Program-made: the position numbers and the translations under genes
The notes under the pieces: model-generated
Database searches by the model: none
Told to the model about the DNA's origin: nothing
The model's input: the letters and a program-made list of their open reading frames with translations, nothing else
Shown here: positions 17,896-29,021 of the stretch, in pieces
How positions within the stretch are numbered: the stretch's first letter is position 1
How the letters are laid out: the number at the start of each line of letters is the position of its first letter
Assembly: GCF_002744735.1 (NCBI RefSeq)
Contig: NZ_KZ319341.1
Span: forward strand, 235,848 to 299,847
Direction: 5' to 3'
DNA: 64,000 nucleotides
Source of the DNA: Marinobacter guineae
GTDB lineage: Bacteria; Pseudomonadota; Gammaproteobacteria; Pseudomonadales; Oleiphilaceae

Positions 17896-18342
17896 ATGAT
17901 CGAAAAAAGAAACTTCAGCATCAGCGAGCTCTCACAGGAGTTTGATGTAACAACTCGAAGCATACGTTTCTACGAAGATCAGGGCCTGCTCAAACCCAGG
18001 CGGCGCGGGCAAACCCGCATCTTCAGCACCAAAGACCGGGTTCGCCTGAAGCTGATTCTCCGCGGCAAACGCATGGGGTTCACCCTTGCAGAAACCAAGG
18101 AACTTTTCGACCTGTGGGACGAGACCCTGACAGGTAATGAAAAGCAGCTGCTAAAAATGCTGGAAATCCTGGAAGGGCGGAGAGCCATGCTGGAACAGCA
18201 GAAGAACGACATCGCACAAGCGGAAATGGAAATAGACACAGCCGAAACCCGGTGCCGTGAAGCCCTGGAAGAGCTGCAGAAGAAAAAGAAACAGCAGGCC
18301 CCGGCCAACGACGAAGCCAGGCAGACCGCTGAACACAAATGA
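17896..18342 (+). CDS. liuR: MerR-family regulator of leucine/isovalerate degradation
   Basis: 148 residues. N-terminal MerR winged helix (ISELSQEFDVTTRSIRFYED, then GLLKP), a helical dimerisation coil (about 75-135, rich in Glu/Gln/Lys) and a hydrophilic tail. No effector cysteines are visible, which sets it apart from metal- and redox-sensing MerR proteins. It heads the liuRABCDE operon, 23 bases before liuA. LiuR proteins bind a TTTACG-type dyad and release it when branched-chain CoA intermediates or their acids accumulate. The dyad at 17846-17861 fits that model. Confidence 0.9.
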   Translation: MIEKRNFSISELSQEFDVTTRSIRFYEDQGLLKPRRRGQTRIFSTKDRVRLKLILRGKRMGFTLAETKELFDLWDETLTGNEKQLLKMLEILEGRRAMLEQQKNDIAQAEMEIDTAETRCREALEELQKKKKQQAPANDEARQTAEHK

Positions 18343-18365
18343 CAGAAAACCAAAGGTAGCCAACG

Positions 18366-19535
18366 ATGAAATCACAGTACTCAGAGCTCAACTTCGGTCT
18401 TGGTGAGACCCTCGACATGCTGCGCGAACAGATCAACGGCTTCGCCGCTGCCGAAATCGCACCCCGCGCCGAGGAAATCGACCGCAACAACGAGTTCCCC
18501 ATGGACCTGTGGCGGAAAATGGGCGACATGGGCCTGCTGGGTATCACCGTGAGTGAAGAATACGGCGGCTCAGAAATGGGCTACCTGGCGCACGTGATCG
18601 CCATGGAAGAAATCAGCCGCGCCTCCGCCTCCGTTGGCCTCTCCTACGGCGCCCATTCCAACCTGTGCGTGAATCAGATTCACCGTAACGGCACCGAAGA
18701 ACAGAAACAGAAATACCTGCCAAAACTGGTAAGCGGCGAACACATCGGCGCACTGGCCATGTCTGAGCCCAACGCCGGTTCCGACGTCATCTCCATGAAG
18801 CTCTCCGCCCGTGACGAAGGCGACCATTACGTCCTGAACGGCAACAAGATGTGGATCACCAATGGCCCGGACGCACACACCTACGTGATCTACGCCAAAA
18901 CCGACACCCAGGCCGGCTCACGTGGCGTCACCGCCTTCATCGTAGAGCGCGACGCACCGGGCTTCAGCCGCCACCAGAAACTCGACAAACTCGGCATGCG
19001 CGGCTCCAACACCTGTGAACTGGTGTTCCAGGACTGCAAGGTACCCAAGGAAAACGTCCTCGGCGGCGTTGGCAACGGCGCCAAAGTCCTGATGAGCGGC
19101 CTCGACTACGAACGCCTCGTTCTCTCCGGCGGCCCGCTGGGCATCATGCAGGCAGCCATGGATGTGGTCGTACCCTACATCCGCGAGCGCAAACAGTTCG
19201 GCCAGGCCATCGGCGAATTCGAACTGGTACAGGGCAAAGTCGCCGACATGTACACCTGGATGAACACCGCCAAATCCTACGTCTACATGGTCGCCATGTC
19301 CGCCGACCGCGGCGCGGAAACCACCCGTAAAGACGCCGCGGGCGCCATCCTCTACTCCGCCGAAATGGCCACCAAAATTGCCCTGGATGCCATCCAGCTG
19401 CTCGGCGGTAACGGCTACATCAACGAGTACCCGACAGGCCGCCTGCTGCGGGACGCCAAACTCTACGAAATCGGTGCCGGCACGTCGGAAATCCGCCGAA
19501 TGCTGATCGGCCGAGAGCTGTACCTGAACAAATAA
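18366..19535 (+). CDS. liuA: Isovaleryl-CoA dehydrogenase
   Basis: 389 residues, the usual length. It oxidises isovaleryl-CoA to 3-methylcrotonyl-CoA and passes electrons to ETF. Flavin motif [18 protein letters not shown]/substrate segment [18 protein letters not shown], the catalytic Glu in [15 protein letters not shown] (characteristic of isovaleryl-CoA dehydrogenases, where Glu lies in this helix), and the C-terminal [17 protein letters not shown]. It follows liuR closely. The step from liuA to liuB is interrupted by about 205 bases of strongly palindromic DNA, so expression of liuBCDE may be set separately. Confidence 0.94.
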   Translation: MKSQYSELNFGLGETLDMLREQINGFAAAEIAPRAEEIDRNNEFPMDLWRKMGDMGLLGITVSEEYGGSEMGYLAHVIAMEEISRASASVGLSYGAHSNLCVNQIHRNGTEEQKQKYLPKLVSGEHIGALAMSEPNAGSDVISMKLSARDEGDHYVLNGNKMWITNGPDAHTYVIYAKTDTQAGSRGVTAFIVERDAPGFSRHQKLDKLGMRGSNTCELVFQDCKVPKENVLGGVGNGAKVLMSGLDYERLVLSGGPLGIMQAAMDVVVPYIRERKQFGQAIGEFELVQGKVADMYTWMNTAKSYVYMVAMSADRGAETTRKDAAGAILYSAEMATKIALDAIQLLGGNGYINEYPTGRLLRDAKLYEIGAGTSEIRRMLIGRELYLNK

Positions 19536-19552
19536 AGCAGCTTCAAGCCAGA

Positions 19553-19584
19553 GGCCTCCAAAACTTTAAAGTTTTACAGAGGCC
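19553..19584 (+). repeat. Stem-loop after liuA with a 16-bp perfect palindrome
   Basis: AAAACTTTAAAGTTTT (19560-19575) is a perfect palindrome, bracketed by GGCCTC (19553-19558) and GAGGCC (19579-19584). The RNA would form a hairpin directly after the liuA stop. There is no downstream T-run, so a processing or stabilising role is as likely as termination. Confidence 0.6.
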
Positions 19585-19603
19585 ACCACCCAAAGTACGA
19601 CGA

Positions 19604-19711
19604 GGGACTGGCGGGGTGTCGCTCCGGGAATGTTGGAGGCCAAGGATGGCCGGAAACAAGCGCACATGGACGTGCTCGTAGCGGTTCCCGGAGCGACACC
19701 CCGCCAGTCCC
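19604..19711. repeat. 27-bp perfect inverted repeat in the liuA-liuB gap
   Basis: The arms 19604-19630 and 19685-19711 are exact reverse complements (core GGCGGGGTGTCGCTCC). The 54-base loop itself holds GGCC(N6)GGCC and GCAC(N6)GTGC pairs. The element ends 29 bases before liuB. Its size suggests a dispersed palindromic element or a cruciform/RNA hairpin rather than a simple operator. Confidence 0.8.
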
Positions 19712-19740
19712 GCCGCCCCGAAACTCGAGGCCCGGAAAAC

Positions 19741-21348
19741 ATGACGATACTGCAAAGCAAAATAAACCCGAGGTCTGACGAATTCCAGGCCAACCAGGAC
19801 TCCATGGCAACCGCCGTTGCAGACCTGCGGGAAAAAGTCTCCACCATCCAGCAAGGCGGCGGCCCCTCCTACCAGGAGCGCCACATCGCCCGGGGCAAAC
19901 TCCTGCCACGGGAGCGTATCAACCGCCTCCTGGACGACGGCTCCCCCTTCCTGGAAATCGGCCAGTTCGCCGCCTACAACGTCTACGATGAAGAAGTCCC
20001 CGCAGCGGGCGTCATCACCGGCGTTGGCCGCGTCTCCGGCACCGAATGCATGATCATCGCCAACGACGCCACCGTAAAAGGCGGCAGCTACTACCCGCTG
20101 ACGGTGAAAAAACACCTGCGCGCCCAGGAAATCGCCCTGCAGAACCGCCTGCCCTGCATCTACCTCGTAGACTCCGGCGGTGCCAACCTGCCACGGCAGG
20201 ACGAAGTCTTCCCGGATCGTGACCACTTCGGCCGCATCTTCTACAACCAGGCCCGCATGTCCGCCGACGACATCCCCCAGATCGCCGTTGTCATGGGCCT
20301 GTGCACCGCCGGCGGCGCCTACGTACCCGCCATGGCCGACGAATCCATCATCGTCCGCAACCAGGGCACCATCTTCCTGGCCGGCCCGCCGCTGGTAAAA
20401 GCCGCCACCGGAGAAGTGGTCAGCGCCGAAGATCTTGGCGGCGCAGACGTACACTGCAAAATCTCCGGTGTTGCCGACCATTACGCCGAAAACGACGCCC
20501 ACGCCCTGGAAATCGCCCGGCGCTGCGTCTCCAACCTCAACCGCCGCAAACCGACCGACGTCGAGATCCGCAAACCGAAAGCACCGCTGTACGACGCCGA
20601 AGAAATCTACGGCATCGTCGGCACCGACTTGCGCAAACAGTTCGACGTGCGTGATGTGATCGCCCGAGTCGTCGACGGCTCCGAGTTTGACGAATTCAAA
20701 CGCTACTACGGCCAGACCCTCGTCACCGGCTTTGCCCACATTCACGGTTACCCCGTGGGCATCATCGCCAACAACGGCATCCTGTTCGGTGAGTCCGCCC
20801 AGAAAGGCGCCCACTTTGTGGAGCTCTGCTGCCAGCGCAACATCCCGCTGCTGTTCCTGCAGAATATCACCGGCTTCATGGTTGGCCAGAAATACGAGGC
20901 CGAAGGCATCGCCAAGCACGGCGCCAAGATGGTGATGGCCGTGGCCTGCGCCAACGTGCCCAAGATCACCGTACTGATTGGCGGCAGCTTCGGCGCCGGC
21001 AACTACGGCATGTGCGGCCGCGCCTACAGCCCGGACTTCCTGTGGATGTGGCCCAACGCCCGCATCTCCGTGATGGGCGGGGAACAGGCCGCCGGCGTCA
21101 TGGCCACCGTTAAGCGTGAAGGCATGGAGCGCAAAGGCCAGGACTGGAGTGCCGAGGAAGAGGTCCAGTTCAAGCAGCCGATCATCGACACCTACGAGCA
21201 CCAGGGCCACCCCTACTACGCCAGCGCCCGGCTGTGGGACGATGGCGTCATCGACCCGGCCCAGACCCGCGAAGTGGTTGCCCTGAGCCTGTCTGCGACA
21301 CTTAACCGCCCGGCCAAACCGACACGCTTCGGCGTGTTCCGGATGTAA
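19741..21348 (+). CDS. liuB: 3-methylcrotonyl-CoA carboxylase, carboxyltransferase (beta) subunit
   Basis: 535 residues from the ATG at 19741. An upstream in-frame ATG lies inside the palindromic loop and is not credible. Two crotonase-fold carboxyltransferase halves are present, with [16 protein letters not shown] and [15 protein letters not shown] in the first and [21 protein letters not shown] (quoted only as a location, around residue 385) and [15 protein letters not shown] in the second. With LiuD it carboxylates 3-methylcrotonyl-CoA to 3-methylglutaconyl-CoA. It is followed by liuC after 14 bases. Confidence 0.94.
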   Translation: MTILQSKINPRSDEFQANQDSMATAVADLREKVSTIQQGGGPSYQERHIARGKLLPRERINRLLDDGSPFLEIGQFAAYNVYDEEVPAAGVITGVGRVSGTECMIIANDATVKGGSYYPLTVKKHLRAQEIALQNRLPCIYLVDSGGANLPRQDEVFPDRDHFGRIFYNQARMSADDIPQIAVVMGLCTAGGAYVPAMADESIIVRNQGTIFLAGPPLVKAATGEVVSAEDLGGADVHCKISGVADHYAENDAHALEIARRCVSNLNRRKPTDVEIRKPKAPLYDAEEIYGIVGTDLRKQFDVRDVIARVVDGSEFDEFKRYYGQTLVTGFAHIHGYPVGIIANNGILFGESAQKGAHFVELCCQRNIPLLFLQNITGFMVGQKYEAEGIAKHGAKMVMAVACANVPKITVLIGGSFGAGNYGMCGRAYSPDFLWMWPNARISVMGGEQAAGVMATVKREGMERKGQDWSAEEEVQFKQPIIDTYEHQGHPYYASARLWDDGVIDPAQTREVVALSLSATLNRPAKPTRFGVFRM

Positions 21349-21362
21349 TCGGGGAGAATGAC

Positions 21363-22169
21363 ATGACAGACAAAGAAGCCGCAGTTCTGCTCAAACACCG
21401 TGACGGAGGCATTGCCGAGGTGGTCCTCAACCGCCCCGACAAACGCAACGCCTTTGACGATGTGATCATCCAGCAACTGATCAACACCCTCACCGAGGTG
21501 AGCTCCAACAGCAAAACCAGGGTGGTGATCCTGCGCTCCGAAGGCAAGCATTTCTCCGCCGGGGCCGACCTTGGCTGGATGCGCCGAATGGCCGACAACG
21601 GCCACAAGGAAAACCTGGACGATGCCCGTCAGCTGGCACGGCTGATGGAAGTACTCAATGGCCTGCGCAAGCCGGTGATCGGCCTGGTGCAGGGAGCCGC
21701 CTATGGCGGAGCCGTGGGCCTGGCCGCCTGCTGCGACATCGTCATCGCCACCGAACAATCCAGCTTCTGCCTGAGCGAAGTGAAACTCGGCCTGATCCCG
21801 GCAGTTATCAGCCCGTACGTGGTGCGCGCCATCGGTGAGCGCCAGGCCCGCCGTTACTTTATCTCTGCCGAAGTGTTCAACGCCCGGCAGGCACAGGAGT
21901 ACGGCCTGGTGCACATCGTCTGCGACGATGCCAGGGCCATGGAAACCCGCTGCAACGAGATGGTACAGCAACTGGCCACGAACGGCCCGGAAGCCATGCG
22001 GGCCGCCAAGGACCTGGTATTTGCCGTCAGCCAAAAGCCCATTAATAAAGAAGTGATTGAAGACACCGCGCACCGCATTGCGGATATCCGGGTGGGTGAA
22101 GAAGGGCAGGAAGGGCTCAGCGCCTTCCTGAACAAGCGAAAGGCCAACTGGGTTCCGGAGAAAGAATAA
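21363..22169 (+). CDS. liuC: 3-methylglutaconyl-CoA hydratase (enoyl-CoA hydratase family)
   Basis: 268 residues, crotonase fold: RPDKRNAFDD near the N-terminus, the oxyanion-hole segment HFSAGADLGWMRRM, and the second loop GAAYGGAVGLAACCDIVIA followed by SEVKLGLIPAVISPYV, with the hydratase-type acidic residue (SEVKLG). Placed between liuB and liuD, it hydrates 3-methylglutaconyl-CoA to HMG-CoA. Its stop overlaps the liuD start by one base (TAATG). No anomalies seen. Confidence 0.92.
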   Translation: MTDKEAAVLLKHRDGGIAEVVLNRPDKRNAFDDVIIQQLINTLTEVSSNSKTRVVILRSEGKHFSAGADLGWMRRMADNGHKENLDDARQLARLMEVLNGLRKPVIGLVQGAAYGGAVGLAACCDIVIATEQSSFCLSEVKLGLIPAVISPYVVRAIGERQARRYFISAEVFNARQAQEYGLVHIVCDDARAMETRCNEMVQQLATNGPEAMRAAKDLVFAVSQKPINKEVIEDTAHRIADIRVGEEGQEGLSAFLNKRKANWVPEKE

Positions 22170-24178
22170 TGTTCAGCAAAATTCTCATTGCCAACCGGGG
22201 CGAAATCGCCTGCCGGATCATACAAACCGCCCACCGCATGGGCATTCGCTGCGTGGCCGTTTATTCCGAGGCAGACGCCAACGCCCGGCACGTGGCCATG
22301 GCCGACGAAGCCTTCCACATTGGCCCTGCACCCAGCTCCGAGAGCTACCTTCGGGCTGACAAGATTATCGAGATTGCCAAACAGAGCGGTGCCCAGGCCA
22401 TTCACCCGGGCTACGGCTTCCTCTCGGAAAACACTGGCTTTGCCGAAGCCTGTGAAGCCAACGATCTGGTGTTCATCGGCCCACCCTCCTCGGCCATTGC
22501 CGCCATGGGCTCCAAGTCCGCCGCCAAGGCCATCATGGAAAAAGCCGGCGTGCCACTGGTGCCTGGCTACCACGGTGATGACCAGTCCCCGGACACCCTG
22601 CGCAAGGAAGCCGAAAAATGCGGCTTCCCGCTGCTGCTGAAAGCTGTCGCGGGCGGTGGTGGTAAAGGCATGCGCGTCGTCGAGCGCATGGAAGACTTTG
22701 ACGACGCCCTGGCCGCCGCCAAACGGGAATCGAAGAACGCCTTCGGCAATCCGGACATGCTGATCGAACGCTACCTGACCCAACCACGGCACGTGGAAAT
22801 CCAGGTCTTCTGCGACCAGGACGGCAACGGCGTGTACCTGGCCGAGCGTGACTGCTCTGTGCAGCGCCGCCACCAGAAGGTATTGGAAGAAGCGCCGGCC
22901 CCTGGCCTGAGTGAAGAAACCCGCAAAGCCATGGGTGAAGCGGCGGTTAAAGCCGCCCAGGCCATCAATTACGTAGGCGCCGGCACCGTCGAGTTCCTGT
23001 ACGACGTGGACGGTTCCTTCTTCTTCATGGAAATGAACACCCGCCTGCAGGTCGAGCACCCGGTTACCGAAATGGTCACTGGCCAGGATCTGGTGGAGTG
23101 GCAATTGAAAGTCGCCTGGGGCGAGCCCCTGCCGCTGGAACAGTCCCAGGTAAAAACCCGGGGCCACGCCCTGGAAGCACGCATCTACGCCGAAGACCCG
23201 GACCAGGACTTCCTGCCCGCCACCGGCAACCTGCGCTACCTGAGCACCCCTGATGAAAGCGCCCATGTAAGGGTAGACACCGGCGTGACCGAAGGCGACG
23301 ACATCAGCATCCATTACGACCCCATGATCGCCAAACTGATCGTGTGGGACGAAACCCGGGACCAGGCCATCAACCGCATGGTTCAGGCCCTGGAGCACTA
23401 CCGCATTGCTGGCGTGAAGACCAACATCCGGTTCCTGCACGCCCTGGCCGACGCCCAGCCGTTCCGGGAAGCAGACCTGACCACCGGGTTTATCGAGGAT
23501 CACCGGGAACTGCTGTTCCCGAAATCCCGGCTTGATACCCACAAGGCCCTGGTACTGGCCGCCGGCTTCGTGCTGGAGCAGCGCAAGTCCCGGGAAGTGG
23601 TCAGCACCGACCCCTGGTCGCCCTTTGGCCGCCAGAACAGCTGGCGCATGAACTCCGAATACGCCCAGCCCCTGCAGCTTCAGGTAGGCGAGGAAATTCA
23701 CGACCTGAAGATCCTGGAACGGGACGACCGCTACCAGGTGTTCGTGGGCGACAGCGTTTACAACCTCACTGCCCGCCTGGATGACGATTACATGCAGGCC
23801 GTCATCAACGGCCACCGCATCAGCATCCACGGCAACCTGCACAACGACCAGCTGGTGCTGTTCTACGAGGGCGACACCTTCAACTGCACCGTGTACAAGG
23901 AAAGCTACGGCTTCGAGGAAATGGCCGGCGAAGGCAGCCTCGCGGCACCCATGAACGGCGCTATCGTGGCCGTACAGGCCAAGGTGGGCGACCAGGTAAC
24001 CGCGGGCCAGACCCTGGTGATCATGGAAGCCATGAAGATGGAACACGCCATCAAGGCCCCGGCCGACGGCGTGGTGACCGAAATCTTCTTCCTCGAAGGC
24101 GACCAGGTCTCCGAAGGTGCCGAGCTGATTGCCATTGAGGTAGAAGACACTGAAGCGAACCAAGAGGAGGCAGGCTGA
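22169..24178 (+). CDS. liuD: 3-methylcrotonyl-CoA carboxylase, biotin-containing (alpha) subunit
   Basis: 669 residues. Biotin carboxylase domain from residue 1 ([14 protein letters not shown]) with the ATP-grasp glycine loop [13 protein letters not shown] and the [20 protein letters not shown] active-site block. A BT linker domain follows (about 500-580). The C-terminal biotinyl domain has the biotinylated Lys in MEAMKMEH at about residue 620. It carboxylates its own biotin with bicarbonate and ATP, then donates to the LiuB transferase. It overlaps liuE by one base (TGATG), showing translational coupling. Confidence 0.95.
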   Translation: MFSKILIANRGEIACRIIQTAHRMGIRCVAVYSEADANARHVAMADEAFHIGPAPSSESYLRADKIIEIAKQSGAQAIHPGYGFLSENTGFAEACEANDLVFIGPPSSAIAAMGSKSAAKAIMEKAGVPLVPGYHGDDQSPDTLRKEAEKCGFPLLLKAVAGGGGKGMRVVERMEDFDDALAAAKRESKNAFGNPDMLIERYLTQPRHVEIQVFCDQDGNGVYLAERDCSVQRRHQKVLEEAPAPGLSEETRKAMGEAAVKAAQAINYVGAGTVEFLYDVDGSFFFMEMNTRLQVEHPVTEMVTGQDLVEWQLKVAWGEPLPLEQSQVKTRGHALEARIYAEDPDQDFLPATGNLRYLSTPDESAHVRVDTGVTEGDDISIHYDPMIAKLIVWDETRDQAINRMVQALEHYRIAGVKTNIRFLHALADAQPFREADLTTGFIEDHRELLFPKSRLDTHKALVLAAGFVLEQRKSREVVSTDPWSPFGRQNSWRMNSEYAQPLQLQVGEEIHDLKILERDDRYQVFVGDSVYNLTARLDDDYMQAVINGHRISIHGNLHNDQLVLFYEGDTFNCTVYKESYGFEEMAGEGSLAAPMNGAIVAVQAKVGDQVTAGQTLVIMEAMKMEHAIKAPADGVVTEIFFLEGDQVSEGAELIAIEVEDTEANQEEAG

Positions 24179-25086
24179 TGGTCTTTCCCAAACAGGTTCG
24201 CCTGGTTGAGATGAGCCCCCGGGACGGACTCCAGAACGAGCCCGGCCCAGTGATTGCCACCGCCATCAAAACCGGGCTGATCGACCGCCTGGCCGACAGC
24301 GGCCTGAGCCACATCGAGGCCGCCAGCTTTGTGTCCCCGAAATGGGTGCCACAGATGGGCGACGCTGCCGAAGTCATGGCCGGCATCACCCGCAAAGCCG
24401 GCGTACGCTACTCCGCCCTCACCCCGAACCTGAGAGGGTTCGAAGGGGCACTGGCAGCGAAGGCCGACGAAGTGGCCGTGTTCGGCGCCGCCTCCGAATC
24501 CTTCACCAAGAAGAACATCAACTGCACCATCGCCGAAAGCCTCGAACGCTTCGCCCCGGTGGTGGAAGAAGCCCGCAAGCACGGCATCCCCGTGCGCGGC
24601 TACGTCTCCACCGTCATGGGTTGCCCGTACGAAGGCGACATCGCCCCGGAACAGGTCGCTTACGTTGCCAAAGCCCTGTACGACATGGGTTGCCACGAAA
24701 TCTCCCTGGGCGACACCATCGGCACAGGCACCCCGATCAAAGCCAAACGCATGCTCGAAGCAGTCGCCGCCCATGTCCCCATGGCAAAACTGGCCGCCCA
24801 CTTCCACGACACCTACGGCCAGGCCCTGGCCAACCTGTATGCGGTGCTGGAAGAAGGCGTGTCGGTTATCGATGCCTCCGTCGCCGGCCTTGGCGGCTGC
24901 CCTTACGCCAAGGGCGCCTCCGGCAACGTCGCCACTGAAGACGTGCTATATCTGCTTAACGGTTTGGGCATAGAAACCGGTGTTGATCTGGAAAAACTGG
25001 TCGCTACCGGCGACTGGATATGTGGCCAGCTAAACCGCCACAACGGCTCAAAAGTCGGCCAGGCAATGGGCGGTAACTGCCAATGA
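24178..25086 (+). CDS. liuE: Hydroxymethylglutaryl-CoA lyase
   Basis: 302 residues, a TIM-barrel lyase that splits HMG-CoA into acetyl-CoA and acetoacetate, the last step of leucine breakdown. The N-terminal [11 protein letters not shown] motif binds the metal and the substrate. The signature [19 protein letters not shown] holds the catalytic Cys, and [12 protein letters not shown] carries metal-binding His residues. The gene closes the liuABCDE set. A 49-base gap separates it from the following AhpD-like gene, which has its own AGGAG site. Confidence 0.95.
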   Translation: MVFPKQVRLVEMSPRDGLQNEPGPVIATAIKTGLIDRLADSGLSHIEAASFVSPKWVPQMGDAAEVMAGITRKAGVRYSALTPNLRGFEGALAAKADEVAVFGAASESFTKKNINCTIAESLERFAPVVEEARKHGIPVRGYVSTVMGCPYEGDIAPEQVAYVAKALYDMGCHEISLGDTIGTGTPIKAKRMLEAVAAHVPMAKLAAHFHDTYGQALANLYAVLEEGVSVIDASVAGLGGCPYAKGASGNVATEDVLYLLNGLGIETGVDLEKLVATGDWICGQLNRHNGSKVGQAMGGNCQ

Positions 25087-25135
25087 TTGACCTGGCGGGC
25101 GGGTACAGCATCAAACAAAAAGACTAGGAGCAAAA

Positions 25136-25711
25136 ATGAGCAACAAAAATGTAGTCGCACTGGACCTGCCGATCCCCGAGATCAGCGACATGCCCGAAGA
25201 CACCCAAAAGTACTTCCAGATCTGCCAGGAAAAACTCGGCATGGTCCCCAATGTACTCACCGCCTACAGCCAGAATCTCAAACAGCTCGAAGGCTTCACC
25301 CGTCTGTATAACGAACTGATGATGGGCGAAAGCGAGCTGAGCAAACTCGAGCGGGAAATGGTCGCCGTGGTGGTGTCCTCAGAAAACAAATGCTTCTACT
25401 GCCTGGTAGCCCACGGCGCCGCAGTGCGGGTACTGAGTGGCGATCCCCAACTGGGCGAACACATGGTGATGAACTACCGCAGCGCCAAACTCGACAAGCG
25501 CCAGCGGGCAATGCTGGACTTTGCATCACACCTCACCCGCTCACCGGCCACCGTGACCGAAGACGACATTCAGGCCCTTCGGGATGCAGGCCTCAGCGAC
25601 CGGGGCATCTGGGACCTGAGCAACCTGATCGGTTTTTACAACATGTCCAATCGCGTGGCGATTGCCAGCGATATGCAACCTAACCCCGAGTACCACAGTC
25701 AGAGTCGCTAG
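25136..25711 (+). CDS. AhpD-like peroxidase-related / carboxymuconolactone decarboxylase-family protein
   Basis: 191 residues. A CxxC pair in [14 protein letters not shown] (about residue 83-86) with the following His is the AhpD redox motif. The length and the N-terminal [23 protein letters not shown] segment match the 'uncharacterised peroxidase-related' subgroup. These proteins are thought to reduce peroxides or thiols, but the substrate here is unknown. It is co-directional with liuE and an acyl-CoA synthetase, so it may protect flavin dehydrogenases of the pathway from peroxide. That is inference from position only. Confidence 0.82.
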   Translation: MSNKNVVALDLPIPEISDMPEDTQKYFQICQEKLGMVPNVLTAYSQNLKQLEGFTRLYNELMMGESELSKLEREMVAVVVSSENKCFYCLVAHGAAVRVLSGDPQLGEHMVMNYRSAKLDKRQRAMLDFASHLTRSPATVTEDDIQALRDAGLSDRGIWDLSNLIGFYNMSNRVAIASDMQPNPEYHSQSR

Positions 25712-25763
25712 CAGGGCCGCAACCCTGCTCGCCCTCGAATACAAAAACAACGGAGGCAGAGAT

Positions 25764-27452
25764 ATGAGCAAGACTCTACCAAGCTATACCAGCGGAACCG
25801 CCGAAGTGCCCCTGCTGGGCATGACCATCGGTGAAATGCTCGACCGCACCGCCGAACAGTATCCAGACAACGAAGCCCTGGTGTGCCTGCACCAGGACAT
25901 TCGCTGGACCTATAAAGAGTTTGTCGAAAAAGTCGACGAAGCCGCTCGGGCCTTCATGGCCATCGGCATGAAGCGCGGCGACCGCGTGGGCATCTGGTCC
26001 CCCAACCGTTACGAGTGGACCGTTACCCAGTTCGCCACCGCGAAAGTCGGCGCCATCCTGGTGAACATCAACCCGGCCTATGGCGTGCACGAGCTGCAAT
26101 ACGCCCTGAACCTGGCCGGCATCACCACCCTGGTAACGGCGGACGCCTTCAAAGGCTCCAACTACCGGGAAATGATCTACGAGCTGGCGCCGGAACTGAA
26201 ACGCAGCGCCCCGGGCAAACTCAAGGCCGACCACGTACCGGACCTTCGCGCCGTGATCAACGTGCACGAAGAAAAGCATGACGGCATGTGGACCTGGAAA
26301 GAGTTCCTGGGCTTCGCCGGCGACGTCTCCGAAGACGATCTGACCAAGCGCCAGAGCGAGCTGCAGTTCGATGACCCCATCAACATCCAGTTCACCTCCG
26401 GCACCACCGGCAACCCCAAAGGCGCCACCCTCACCCACCACAACATCCTCAACAACGGATACTTTGTGGCGGAAAGCCAGTTGTTCACCGAAAAAGACCG
26501 CCTGGTCATCCCTGTGCCCCTGTACCACTGCTTCGGCATGGTGATGGGCAACCTGGGCTGCATTACCCACGGCGCCACCATGATCTACCCGGGTGAAGGC
26601 TTCGAGCCCAAGTCCGTTCTGCAGGCCGTGCATCAGGAAAAAGCCACAGCCCTGTATGGCGTGCCCACCATGTTCATCGCTGAACTGGCCGAGCCTGAGT
26701 TTGAAACCTACGACCTCTCCAGCCTGCGCACCGGCATCATGGCCGGCTCCATCTGCCCGGCCGAAGTAATGAAGAAGGTCAACGGCAAGATGAACATGAA
26801 AGAAGTTCAGATTGCCTACGGCATGACCGAAACCAGCCCGGTATCCACCCAGACCAGCTCCCTCGACCCGTTCGAGAAGCAGGTAACCACCGTGGGCCGC
26901 ACCCAGCCGCACCTGGAAACCAAGATCGTGGACCCGGCCAACGGCAACGTCGTCCCCCGGGGAGAGATCGGCGAGCTGTGCACCCGTGGCTACAGTGTGA
27001 TGCTGAAGTACTGGAACAACGAAGAGAAAACCCGCGAAGCCATCGACAATGCCGGCTGGATGCACACCGGCGACCTGGCCACCATGGACGAAGAGGGCTA
27101 CATCCAGATTGTCGGCCGCATCAAGGATATGGTGATCCGCGGCGGTGAAAACATCTACCCGAAAGAAATCGAAGAGTTCCTCTACACCCACCCCGCCATC
27201 GAGGAAGTGCAGGTAACCGGCATCCCCGATGACAAATACGGTGAAGAGCTCATCGCCTGGGTGAAACTGGCCCCCGAGGCGGCTCCAGTCACCGCAGAAG
27301 ACCTGCAGGCCTTCTGCAAAGGCAAGATCGCCCACTTCAAGATCCCGAAGAACTACAAGTTCGTGGATGAATTCCCGATGACCGTCACCGGGAAAATCCA
27401 GAAGTTCAAGATGCGGGAGATTTCTATTGAGGAGATGGGGCTGAAGAAGTAA
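25764..27452 (+). CDS. Acyl-CoA synthetase (AMP-binding family)
   Basis: 562 residues from the ATG at 25764, which has CGGAGG seven bases upstream. Adenylation motifs: the P-loop [64 protein letters not shown] and the C-terminal catalytic Lys in [11 protein letters not shown]. It activates a carboxylic acid as the acyl-CoA. The family is that of medium/branched-chain fatty acyl-CoA synthases found beside liu operons, so isovalerate or another branched acid is a fair guess. The acetoacetate left by liuE is less likely, because acetoacetyl-CoA synthetases are longer. It ends at a bidirectional stem-loop. Confidence 0.9.
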   Translation: MSKTLPSYTSGTAEVPLLGMTIGEMLDRTAEQYPDNEALVCLHQDIRWTYKEFVEKVDEAARAFMAIGMKRGDRVGIWSPNRYEWTVTQFATAKVGAILVNINPAYGVHELQYALNLAGITTLVTADAFKGSNYREMIYELAPELKRSAPGKLKADHVPDLRAVINVHEEKHDGMWTWKEFLGFAGDVSEDDLTKRQSELQFDDPINIQFTSGTTGNPKGATLTHHNILNNGYFVAESQLFTEKDRLVIPVPLYHCFGMVMGNLGCITHGATMIYPGEGFEPKSVLQAVHQEKATALYGVPTMFIAELAEPEFETYDLSSLRTGIMAGSICPAEVMKKVNGKMNMKEVQIAYGMTETSPVSTQTSSLDPFEKQVTTVGRTQPHLETKIVDPANGNVVPRGEIGELCTRGYSVMLKYWNNEEKTREAIDNAGWMHTGDLATMDEEGYIQIVGRIKDMVIRGGENIYPKEIEEFLYTHPAIEEVQVTGIPDDKYGEELIAWVKLAPEAAPVTAEDLQAFCKGKIAHFKIPKNYKFVDEFPMTVTGKIQKFKMREISIEEMGLKK

Positions 27453-27479
27453 TCGCTGCCCCTGCTTCGTGAAAACCTT

Positions 27480-27503
27480 CAGACCCCGGTTTTTAGGGGT
27501 CTG
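27480..27503. terminator. Stem-loop between convergent acyl-CoA synthetase and serine hydrolase genes
   Basis: CAGACCCC (27480-27487) pairs with GGGGTCTG (27496-27503) around an eight-base T-rich loop (GGTTTTTA). It sits in the 55-base gap of convergent genes and has no T tail after the stem. Confidence 0.6.
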
Positions 27504-27507
27504 TGGA

Positions 27508-28722
27508 TCACACTAACGCTCCATTAACGATGGCCCGCAACTCCTGACGGATCGGGTAAGTCGACGAGGGGATCAGTTGTGTCATGAAGATCACCACCAG
27601 TTCCTCGACGGGATCGATAAAAAAGTTGGTGCTCGCCAGGCCGCCCCAGCCGTACTCGCCAACCGACCCGTTGATCTGGGATTTGGCGACGTCAGTTTTT
27701 ACCGAAAAGCCCAGTCCAAAACCACTCCCGGCATAGGGTGTCTCGCTGAAGGCGCCAACGGATAGGCCAGGCAGATCCTGATTGTCAGGCAGGTGGTTGC
27801 GACGCATGAATTCCAGAGTTTTTCGACCAATAATCCGCCGCCCCCGAAACTCTCCACCCTGACAGAGGGCCTGGGCAAAGTGGAAATAATCGTCAATGGT
27901 GGAAACCAGCCCACCGCCGCCAGACACAAACTGAGGTTTGTGCCGGAAAGGCGACGTCTGTGGATCGTCCTGCAGCTTGAACTGATCGCCGGGCTGGTAC
28001 TGGTAGCAGGCCGCAAAGCGGTCAAGCTGATCGTCGCGGACCTGAAAGCCAGTGTCAGACATGGCCAAAGGTTCGAAAATATGCTCTCGCAGATACTCAT
28101 CAAACGGCTTATCAGCCAGCAATTGCACCAGATACCCCAGAACATCCGTGCTGATCGAATAGTTCCAGGCCGTACCTGGTGAGAACTCCAGCGGCAGTTC
28201 CGCCAGCTGATTGACCAGTGTTTCCAGCGTCATACTCCGGCTGCCATCCAGCTTCAGGTCCCGGTAAGCAGCGTCAACGTTGGTGCGGTTCATAAATCCG
28301 TAGGTCAGCCCTGACATATGCGTGAGCAGGTCGCGAATGGTCATGGTGCGGGTTGCAGGCGTGGTCAGGAAACTGGGATAGACACCGCTTTTATAAATCC
28401 GCTGGTTTTTCCAGGCTGGAATGTACTTGTGTACGGGATCATCCAGCAAAAAGCGCCCCTGCTCATACAGCTGCATCATGGCGATAGACGTGATCGGCTT
28501 GGTCATGGAATAAATGCGGAAAACAGTATCCCGGCGGACCGGCTTGTTGCGTTCCACATCCATCAGTCCTTGCGCGTTCACATAGGCAATTTCTCCTCGC
28601 CGGGCCACCAATGTCAGCGCGCCGGGCAACCTTCCAGGCTGGATATAACGACGGTCAAGGTGGCCTTGAATATTGGCAAGACGGTCCAGTGCAAGGCCGG
28701 CAACCTGTTTGGGTTCCATCAT
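27508..28722 (-). CDS. Serine hydrolase, class C beta-lactamase / EstB-like esterase family
   Basis: 404 residues. The SxxK nucleophile motif is [12 protein letters not shown] (Ser at about residue 71). The second motif position holds the Tyr of NYSISTD (about 186), as in EstB-type esterases and transpeptidase-like hydrolases. A glycine-rich segment, [14 protein letters not shown], replaces the KTG box of true beta-lactamases, so esterase activity is the better guess. No signal peptide is evident, which also argues against a periplasmic beta-lactamase. It stands alone, convergent with the acyl-CoA synthetase; its upstream region leads into the quinoprotein island. Confidence 0.85.
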   Translation of the reverse strand: MMEPKQVAGLALDRLANIQGHLDRRYIQPGRLPGALTLVARRGEIAYVNAQGLMDVERNKPVRRDTVFRIYSMTKPITSIAMMQLYEQGRFLLDDPVHKYIPAWKNQRIYKSGVYPSFLTTPATRTMTIRDLLTHMSGLTYGFMNRTNVDAAYRDLKLDGSRSMTLETLVNQLAELPLEFSPGTAWNYSISTDVLGYLVQLLADKPFDEYLREHIFEPLAMSDTGFQVRDDQLDRFAACYQYQPGDQFKLQDDPQTSPFRHKPQFVSGGGGLVSTIDDYFHFAQALCQGGEFRGRRIIGRKTLEFMRRNHLPDNQDLPGLSVGAFSETPYAGSGFGLGFSVKTDVAKSQINGSVGEYGWGGLASTNFFIDPVEELVVIFMTQLIPSSTYPIRQELRAIVNGALV

Positions 28723-29021
28723 AGAGGGGGCACCTTCTTATGTGATTTTGGTGTCAGTGCCGGGCTACTGAACAAGTGATCCTGGAGCTCGCGGCTAATC
28801 GTGATTTAAGAGTATGCCGTTCCGGGGAGCCATAGAAAACAAATCTGATCTGGCTCCGGTTTTCACATACAACACCCTGACCCTTGCTGAATGGGCGGAC
28901 ACTGCACTCTGGCCAGGGTGGCTGCGGACGAGCAAGAGTTCCCTGATCCCAGAGGACAAGGCTAGCCTTATGGTCTATGTTCATTCGAGGGCTGTTTCCA
29001 ATCCATTCTTAAAGAAGCACA
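28723..29021. other. Non-coding stretch before the quinoprotein island
   Basis: About 300 bases between divergent genes. It must hold promoters for the serine hydrolase and for the 29022 gene, but I cannot pick out convincing boxes. A small open frame crosses it but has no ribosome site and no recognisable product. Confidence 0.5.

Noticed and set aside
19543..21210. A 555-codon open frame antisense to liuB
   Set aside because: It mirrors the codon positions of liuB in GC-rich DNA, has a low-complexity Gly/Ala/Val/Asp composition and no recognisable motif, while liuB has full carboxyltransferase motifs.
21854..24163. A 769-codon open frame antisense to liuD
   Set aside because: Same reason: a shadow of the real biotin carboxylase gene, with a protein composition unlike any family and no ribosome site.
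25776..27335. A 519-codon open frame antisense to the acyl-CoA synthetase
   Set aside because: Shadow of the sense gene, which has all adenylation motifs.
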